Of a DNA stretch of 64,000 bases, positions 57,745-64,000 are shown piece after piece; position 1 is the stretch's first letter; each line of letters begins with the position of its first letter. Source of the DNA: Paracamarosporium sp. OC-R06-R3 (lineage: Eukaryota; Ascomycota; Dothideomycetes; Pleosporales; Didymosphaeriaceae); assembly GCA_019828545.1 (NCBI GenBank), contig JACVRA010000239.1:125009-189008 (forward strand), given 5' to 3'. The notes below the pieces were generated by a model. It was not told where the DNA came from and made no database searches. It saw nothing but the letters and a program-made list of their open reading frames with translations. A program made the position numbers and the translations under genes.

Positions 57745-60700
57745 GGTGATGGGTGGAGGTGTGCGAGGTGGCCTGCGGGATGGCGATGGCGATGGCAATG
57801 TAGCTGTCGTTCAAAAAGTACGGCAGCTGCAGGGTGGTCTGAGCTTCTTAGCGTCAACGAGGTAGATCCACCCTCGATCAACTCACATTTCAGTATCTCC
57901 TCTCTAATAGCTAAGGGACCCTGAGAATATCTTGATCATTTCCAGCATCGCCGCTATCGCCTTGTTCTTTGTTTCCAACTTGTATCATCCGCGTCATCAT
58001 TATCACGCTCTTGATCTCCTCCGCTGGCATGCATCTCATTAAATCCGGTGCTTTATGAGTGATATTGCTATTGAGCCGTGGTCTCTAAAGTGATCCTGGG
58101 GACCAAGAACTGGTTACAATGTAGGAAACATCCTGCAACTATGCCTTCAATAGCCCCCTAGACAGTGTGCCTAATGTACAGTCGATACTACATCAGGTTT
58201 AGATATGTGTAGATAGTTTCGAGATGTGCGTACTGTAGTAAGATGGATGCAATACATAATAACCTACAATAGACTGGCACCGCTTTCTAAGATCTTGATC
58301 GTTCTCACAAAGGGATAGCGATAGACATAAAACACATATCCCAAGATTGAGAGCCTCTTTCTTCTATCAGATTGCCGCATGCTAGTAGGAACCCGCCAGC
58401 AGACTCTTTCAAAGGCATACTTGTGTATGCTTGCTCGGGATGTACGCAAGCTGGCACAATGCCGTGAATCATACCAGCGTTATGATAACTGTAACCAGTG
58501 TGATTCTGGTGGAACACCAGTGGCAAAGCATGTGGCACACATGGTATTCTTTGTTCAGTGAGATGAGGAAAACATACATATGTTACATATCAGACGTTGC
58601 AGCAAATTTATGTGCACAATATTAATGATCTTCCGGGCAGAAACCAGTCAACAACCTCAGTGTGACCGAACGATTCGGTGCACAGGATAGGACAGTGGAG
58701 GTGCAGCTATATCAGAAGCTCAAAGCTCGTAAACACTTGTTATTGCAGTGATGAACTCAAAGCGAGAAACCGGTGAAGCAGAGGCGAAGCACTGGAAGTA
58801 GCATTAGTCCCGCGATACCGGTCATAAGATAAGAGCATGGCTATGCAAGGCTCAACGCTGGAACAGTGATACGAAGTTATGGCTACAATGTAGATGCCGC
58901 TTTAAGGCTAAGATGTGGGCCACTAGACGTATAGACAGAGGTTGAGTATGGTGTGAATGTGGCTGTGCATGCAGCGCGATCCTTGACATGCGGTCCAGAG
59001 CAAGCACGTTGGTCGAGCGCCCACATCATTGATTTCAGAATTTCAAGATTGATTGGACTGGCTTTTGTGGAGAAAGAGTGGCAGACTTAGTTTGCCAAGC
59101 CAGAAATATGAGGTGGATATAAGTCACGTGGTTGGTGTGGCGACGGCCTCTCCGTAGGACTTTGGTAGTACTTGGGTTAAGTTGAAAGGCTAATGAAGAC
59201 GGAGTCCGCGATTGTATAGAGGTAGTATGTCTGACTCGAATGTGTAATTTGCCGCGAGTAACTAGTGATGGGTGTATCTGAAGACCAATGTAAGGCGGCG
59301 TAATACAGAGGCCAGCTCCTCAGTCTCAGCTATCATGTAACGATAAAAAGTCCGCTTCCCGGAATCGCCGTAATGACCATAAGTCGGGGTGAGTGCTGAT
59401 AGGTCTAGTTGGGAGGCTTATGTGCTGAAGCTGTGGTTATGCTAGCATCTGGAGACTTTGTCAACGTCTGTTCGAGCGACCTATTTCAAGAGTGTCGGCA
59501 CTAAACATAACCTCTTACTTCAGCCCTACGGCAAGCGGCCTTGGGCTCTCCTTACAATTAGCCAGAGGCGCAGAAATGCGAAAGATGGGTTAGCGTGAAT
59601 AGGCACAAGCTCGCTTCTCCTTGCAACGTCTGACAATGGTCAGCACGCGATCTTTGAGGACCCATGATCACGCGCGTTGATCGCCGTCAGTGTACGGGAA
59701 GAGAGACGTTTATTCGAGATCCGAGATCGGTACTAATTTAGCAGCCTGGAGCCACGAGCGCCACGTGCGTGCAGTGAAAAGCCATGTACATCATGCGCCG
59801 CTACCGCGCGGCATAGCACGACCACGACCACGACGGTCACAAGAACAGTTCTCGAGATAATTTGACAGGTGGAGCCAGCTACCGTAGCTTCGCTGTCGAG
59901 CCGAAAGGAGGTCTCGGCCAGCTCGGCTGGGGCCCATGCCAGGTTTCTGGTTCTCGGCGGGCGTCTCTGGTGTAGCTGAGCAAGTCGCCCCAGCATCATC
60001 CGTCCCCACAGTAAGTTTGAGGACGCGGAGTTTCCAGTCTGTGGCGGGCGCGCAAAGGGAGAATGCGCGTTCCAAGTCCAGCTCGCCGTTGCTTGCACCA
60101 TGCATCGGATCTCGGCTCAACCCTGCTCTAGTGGCCCATGCGGACCCTGTCAAATGCGCCACAGCAGCGCCATCGTTCACACTCCAGCTGAAGCGCCCCT
60201 CCGAATACCACCAGAGGACGCACAACAGCGCTGAAATTGCTGTCGACTATGCTTCTTTCGGGCTGATGCTGTAGCCTTATCCTGTAAACCATCGTTGCGG
60301 CGCAGGTTGAGGGAGCTGAAAGGTGCAAATTGCGCGCAACATCTCGAGCACCTGTCGCCGCTTCGCTCCAGAAGTCCGCCATCAGAGCATCGTAGGAGAG
60401 CCTTGATCATATTCCATATGGAACGTCTCCTGGGCGTCCCAGTAATCGGTAGCATCGCGGCGCCAGTGGTAGTTTTACGGGGGCCGTCGGAGCTTTCACG
60501 AGGTATATGTGACCTTAGCTCTGCTCCCTCCGCACCTTGTCTTGTTTTGTCTCGGCGTCCGCATCCCTATCCTTGTGTCAATCCGACAAGCAATACGCGG
60601 CAAGACTACATTTGCTGACCCTCACCGCTGCATAAAAGGCTAGTGCTTATGCAAACGGTTCTCCCGTCTTTCTATGTGAGTTGTATGAAAGCGCGTGGGT

Positions 60701-60814
60701 GCCCTTTGCACTGACTGGTTGACAGAGCGGATACTTGCAGCAATCTACACCCCCCGTATGCATAGGTGATCATTCAAAGACTTCGTATGGTCCTTGCCTT
60801 CTGTTGCGTTTCCC
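57745..60814. other. Gene-poor 3 kb, nothing certain
   Basis: The left end is the phb1 promoter. The remainder holds no gene I can support. Between 59733 and 60274 overlapping GC-richer frames on both strands (minus 59791-60225, plus 59936-60274) have no recognisable content. No repeats, transposon ends or tRNA are seen. Confidence 0.35.
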
Positions 60815-61366
60815 ATGCCTCCTCAACCGCTTGTACCTGCGGGTCAACACCGCGTTTTAAAAAGTTCAACATCGACTCTGGCCGATAACTCCCTACTGTT
60901 CAGATCGCTCTTGTTACTATCGGTGGTTGTGGTTTCGACAGGTCTGCGATTCGCTATCAAAAAGTTCCTGTCAAGCAAGAGAAGGACATCGACTCCAGAA
61001 ATTGCCGTCAATGTACCAGAGAAGATTGCCCTTCCATACCAAGGAGAGCCGGGAAAGAATTTGAGAGAAAACACATCATCAAGAGGCCAAAATGTCCAAA
61101 CCCCGATCTACAAGCCCATATATCCCTGGACTTCTCCTCCTCAACCTTTACCTGGCCCGTATGATCCTCGACTTTATCCTCTACCGACGATACGGCGACA
61201 TTCTTACGATCCTTTAATTCAAGAACCCAAAAACAACACCGCAATTCCTTATACTCGCCGCGTGTCATTGAACAGCATTCCTCCTCAGCAGAGCACGCTC
61301 CGCGGGACAGTAACCATTTCTTCGAAAGGCTGGCGAAGGAACCAATGGATTATTTCTGGAGAATGA
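60815..61366 (+). CDS. One-pass membrane protein of unknown function
   Basis: A 183-aa single-exon gene from ATG 60815 (MPPQPLVPAGQ). One transmembrane helix lies at about residues 29-48 (LLFRSLLLLSVVVVSTGLRF), followed by Lys/Arg-rich residues that suggest a cytosolic tail. The remaining 135 residues are Pro-rich and polar, with ALPYQGEPGKNL, PIYPWTSPPQPLPGPYDPRL and a repeated YDP/YPL pattern. It ends GWRRNQWIISGE. I think I have seen similar small proteins in Dothideomycetes, but I recall no function and cannot check it. Alternative starts upstream are not ATG in this frame. Confidence 0.65.
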   Translation: MPPQPLVPAGQHRVLKSSTSTLADNSLLFRSLLLLSVVVVSTGLRFAIKKFLSSKRRTSTPEIAVNVPEKIALPYQGEPGKNLRENTSSRGQNVQTPIYKPIYPWTSPPQPLPGPYDPRLYPLPTIRRHSYDPLIQEPKNNTAIPYTRRVSLNSIPPQQSTLRGTVTISSKGWRRNQWIISGE

Positions 61367-62071
61367 AGTCGTCCGATGTACCGATCAAATGACTTTCGCC
61401 AAAGGCTCGCTCGCTCTACCACATGCCGCGTCATTTCCATCAGTATTCCACTACTTCTTTAATTGTAGTTCCACCTCCGTCTAGGTTCTTGACCTAGCCT
61501 CGCTTAAGAAGCGGACGTAAAGCGATATATTGTCTATTGCTGTACTAGAGGTGGCTTCCGCTTACTAGCTGAAGAAGTGGGGCGAACCAGCTTGAACCCG
61601 AACACACGCTTGAAGCGGATAGCGGGAGGGTCGCGTTCGCGCAAAATGCGCGGATGAGTGGGCACGGATTGTATTTGGAATATAGGCCGAGCATTCATGT
61701 AGAACATCAGTGGTGAAGTGGTCAGAAGAACGGTTATATGGTGGTGCATGCATCATAGATGGCGTTGTATTACCCGGGTTAATGAGTACAAGGCTGGCTG
61801 ATATGCACGTTGTATAATATATCGCTTACGCAGAACGAAAATGTCGCTGTTTTCACTCCCATTGCGAATTGGACATTTGATCTTTCGATATATTCGTACG
61901 TGACGCTTTGCCATGGTGGTTCGCTCGTCGAACGACGTGATCCTGGACGAATTCGCTTCGCTAGTCGCTAACCCACCGCTTTGAGGTTCATCCAATGGGG
62001 TTGGACAATGTTTTTGTCCGTGTTGCGGTGTCCACTTCCACGAGAAACGAGATTCTATCGAGTCCTCAAAA
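61367..62071. other. Intergenic, nothing recognised
   Basis: Only short unsupported frames. Confidence 0.4.
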
Positions 62072-62095
62072 CGACATAACTCTTCTCCGTTATGT
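62072..62095. repeat. Inverted repeat upstream of tRNA-Ala
   Basis: gacataac and gttatgtc form a perfect 8-bp inverted repeat around an 8-nt loop. A TATATATA run follows directly. Confidence 0.6.
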
Positions 62096-62152
62096 CTAGC
62101 TATATATATTCGCCCACGGGAGTAATTTGCATCACATGACTCCCTCCAAAAA

Positions 62153-62224
62153 GGGCTTGTAGCTCAGTGGTAGAGCGCCCGCTTTGCATGCGGGAGGTCT
62201 AGGGTTCGATCCCCTACCAGTCCA
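62153..62224 (+). tRNA. tRNA-Ala (anticodon TGC)
   Basis: A 72-nt cloverleaf without intron. The D arm is GCTCAGTGGTAGAGC, the anticodon stem is CCCGC with loop TTTGCAT, so the anticodon is TGC. The T arm is TAGGG TTCGATC CCCTA. The acceptor stem pairs GGGCTTG with CCAGTCC and carries the G3-U70 wobble that alanyl-tRNA synthetase recognises. One pair (T6-C67) is a mismatch. A and B box promoters for RNA polymerase III lie inside. A run of five T (62262-62266) may terminate the transcript. Confidence 0.95.
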
Positions 62225-62233
62225 TCGGATGAA

Positions 62234-62254
62234 CACGTGGATCCTTTCCACGTG
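62234..62254. repeat. Inverted repeat with two CACGTG boxes after tRNA-Ala
   Basis: cacgtgg and ccacgtg form a perfect 7-bp inverted repeat with a 7-nt loop, ten bases beyond the tRNA 3' end. Each arm holds a palindromic E-box core (CACGTG). Confidence 0.6.
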
Positions 62255-62493
62255 AACCTCCTTTTTGCTGATCTTCAGTCAGCTATCGAGGCTGAAACTT
62301 TACCTTCCGCGGTTCATCGTTAGAAGCAATATATACGGAAAGCTTATAGAACTTTCTTTTTATCATCACCAACTCAATTTTAAAAGCTTGGCCCATATAC
62401 CTCTTCATTCAAAGAGGGTGTCTTTGTATTCCACCCTATTTGCCAGTCTTGTCTCTCTACTTCTCATAGCATGACAGAAAACATGGTTTCAAT

Positions 62494-63186
62494 TCACAAG
62501 AAATCAGCTAACGCCGCATCCAGACTCTGTCCCTCTCTCAACGGCACTGCATCGCCTTTCCTTTCCAACCCCACATGATTATTCCACACGACCTTAAACC
62601 CCGCCTTAGTCGCGCCTACAACATCTCCCGCACTACCTGCCACAAAAAGCACATCTTCCGGCTTCACTGCATCGCCTAACAGTGGTAAAATGGCATGATA
62701 GGCCTGCAAGGCGGGCTTATACCACCCCACCTCCTCCGCTGTAATGGCAGCATCGAACTTCCAGCTCCCCTCTTTTTCACCTCCTGCCTCTTCAACAGCC
62801 TTCTCAGCATTCTGGATAGCAACGTGTCCTAATTCTTTCGAACAATTCGTCACTATTCCGAGCAAGTACCCCTTCGCTCGCAGCGCCCTCAGGACGCGCC
62901 CGACTTCGGGCCATGCATCTAGTTTGCTCCAATTTTCGAGCAGAGCTTTGGGGGCTGAGGGTGGGAGCTCGGACTCCGCGGCTGCGCGAGCAACGAGCTC
63001 TTCATAGGTGCTCCCGGGTCCGTAGACCGTACTGCCGTATGTGATGGCTAGGTATTGCTGACGCCATTTGTGGCCTTCGGCTGAGGTCGTGGAGGGCGTG
63101 GATGCGTCCCAGATGCTCCAGGAGTCGAGAAGACCAGTAAGCAGGTCGAAGACTATGGCTTTGGGTCTGAAGGGTGGCTCGGCCAT
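62494..63186 (-). CDS. HAD-like hydrolase (haloacid dehalogenase type)
   Basis: A 230-aa single-exon gene. HAD motif I is AIVFDLLTGLLDS, with Asp14 as the nucleophile. Motif II is LLGIVTNCSKELG (Thr/Ser after a strand). Motif III is the Lys of GWYKPALQAYHAIL, and motif IV is VLFVAGSAGDVVGA, with its acidic residue. The small helical cap lies between motifs I and II. Length and motifs place it near fungal 2-haloacid dehalogenase-like proteins. The motif I form FDLL rather than FDxDGT is usual in that group. The substrate is unknown. It is probably cytosolic. Confidence 0.87.
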   Translation of the reverse strand: MAEPPFRPKAIVFDLLTGLLDSWSIWDASTPSTTSAEGHKWRQQYLAITYGSTVYGPGSTYEELVARAAAESELPPSAPKALLENWSKLDAWPEVGRVLRALRAKGYLLGIVTNCSKELGHVAIQNAEKAVEEAGGEKEGSWKFDAAITAEEVGWYKPALQAYHAILPLLGDAVKPEDVLFVAGSAGDVVGATKAGFKVVWNNHVGLERKGDAVPLREGQSLDAALADFL

Positions 63187-63877
63187 ATTGGTAGGAGCTG
63201 AATGTTTGGGACGATAGAGTTCGAATTTAATGCTGAATCATGCGGTGAGTGAGTGCCTGCTCTTGTACTACGTATGATTAGTTGTCTGCCTTTATAATGA
63301 GTCTCTAAATATGCTGTTTTGGTTTTCCGTGGGAGACGGAAAAGCAATATTTATCCGAGGGTATAACATGAAAAGGGGCCATCCAATTCTGGGACATTGG
63401 TAAACCGGATGCAGTGTATTTGATCATAATCCACATTTTCCGTTAGAGGACGCAACCTTAGCAGTCAGCGCTTGGTTGAAAAGGACCCGAATCGGGCAAA
63501 GCCGGAGCCGACGTTCTCGTGACCAGGTGCGTGAAATGGTCGGACCTCAGAAATCAAGCTACCTGTAAAAACGACGGTTTTTTTTATTGCATCCTAATCT
63601 CACGCGTTTGCCTAGCACCTTGGTAGATGTGAGCTCATCATTATTTCCCCATCCAACTCACCTAAAATTGCTCTTGTTGCGTTGCTTAGTAAAGTAGATT
63701 GAATCCAGGATATCATCTCGACCATGTGTTTCCCATTCCGCCGGTCGCTAAAGTGCATGCAACAATGTTCCGGCTACACAGATCTTCAACCGCACCTTCC
63801 CATATCAATAGCGCATTGCTTCCCTGTGCCCATAACTCCGAATATGTTCTTCGTTCTTCCTCGCCATATGCCCTCTA
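63187..63877. other. Intergenic, nothing recognised
   Basis: HAD gene promoter and 3' flank of the partial gene at the edge. Short frames at 63699-63920 are unsupported. Confidence 0.4.
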
Positions 63878-64000
63878 CTACCGCCTACGTCCGCCCTCCC
63901 ACCTCTCAGTCTCGGTGTAAAACCTAATGAGCGCTTCGGCACCCACATAATCCTCCTGTCTCAAAAGCTGCGCAATATCCACATTCAATGGACTGTCCGG
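63878..64000 (-). CDS. 3' end of an unidentified gene, cut by the window edge
   Basis: Forty codons read open from the edge to a TAG at 63878-63880. They begin SPLNVDIAQLLRQEDYVGAE and continue ALIRFYTETERW, ending in Arg/Gly residues. The amphipathic pattern looks like real protein. An intron ending within the fragment is possible. The family is not recognised. Confidence 0.4.
   Translation of the reverse strand, partial: PDSPLNVDIAQLLRQEDYVGAEALIRFYTETERWEGGRRR

Noticed and set aside
59733..60274. Overlapping frames of 112-144 codons on both strands
   Set aside because: Neither strand is clearly better and no motif is recognised, so only the region is noted.

Overview
The window is nuclear DNA of a filamentous ascomycete. 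Genes are 1-3 kb long and carry short GT-AG introns, mostly about 50 nt, with CTRAY-like branch sites. The contents are typical of Pezizomycotina: a Zn2Cys6 regulator, a GPI-anchored wall protein, an OBAP/DUF1264 protein, F-box-like LPxE proteins and a Dot1 methyltransferase. A Dothideomycete, probably Pleosporales, is my best guess from remembered families and was not computed. No plasmid, phage or CRISPR feature is present. Gene models were rebuilt by hand by joining exons at GT-AG sites and checking phase, so splice sites are predictions.

Layout, left to right. 0.9-4.1 kb: the septation GTPase Spg1/Tem1 (-) and the ribosome-assembly WD40 protein Rrb1 (+) diverge from one 371-bp region. 4.4-8.9 kb: a small chromo-like protein (+), a Zn2Cys6 transcription factor (-) and an LPxEL protein (+). 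9.7-12.1 kb: a RING-H2 gene whose first exon junction is out of frame, then a decayed methyltransferase. 13.1-16.3 kb: an NAD(P)-dependent extended SDR and Dot1. 17.5-23.6 kb: a GPI-anchored wall protein and a Sac7-like RhoGAP (both -). 24.6-29.3 kb: Tim9, a 41-aa intron-containing small gene, a Dcg1-like racemase and an F-box protein. 31.1-35 kb: a secreted DUF8021-like protein and an alpha/beta hydrolase, set in gene-poor DNA.

36.2-47.7 kb is the dense housekeeping part: U1-70K and mL43 (divergent), triosephosphate isomerase, a Hot13-like CHY zinc-finger protein, a Sam35/metaxin-like protein, a SAM methyltransferase, a divergent eIF4E, a NOPCHAP1-like chaperone and an OBAP protein. 49.3-57.7 kb: a C2H2 factor, a second LPxEV protein, a GFA-domain protein and prohibitin 1. 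A gene-poor 3 kb follows. The right end holds a one-pass membrane protein, tRNA-Ala(UGC), a HAD hydrolase and the 3' end of a minus-strand gene cut by the window edge.

Five unlinked genes serve mitochondrial biogenesis: tim9, hot13-like, sam35-like, phb1 and mL43. Two serve ribosome or box C/D snoRNP assembly: rrb1 and the NOPCHAP1-like gene. I see no metabolic gene cluster. The best leads are the 41-aa small gene, the in-frame extension after the dot1 stop, the methyltransferase relic with RIP-like stops, and the shifted RING gene.
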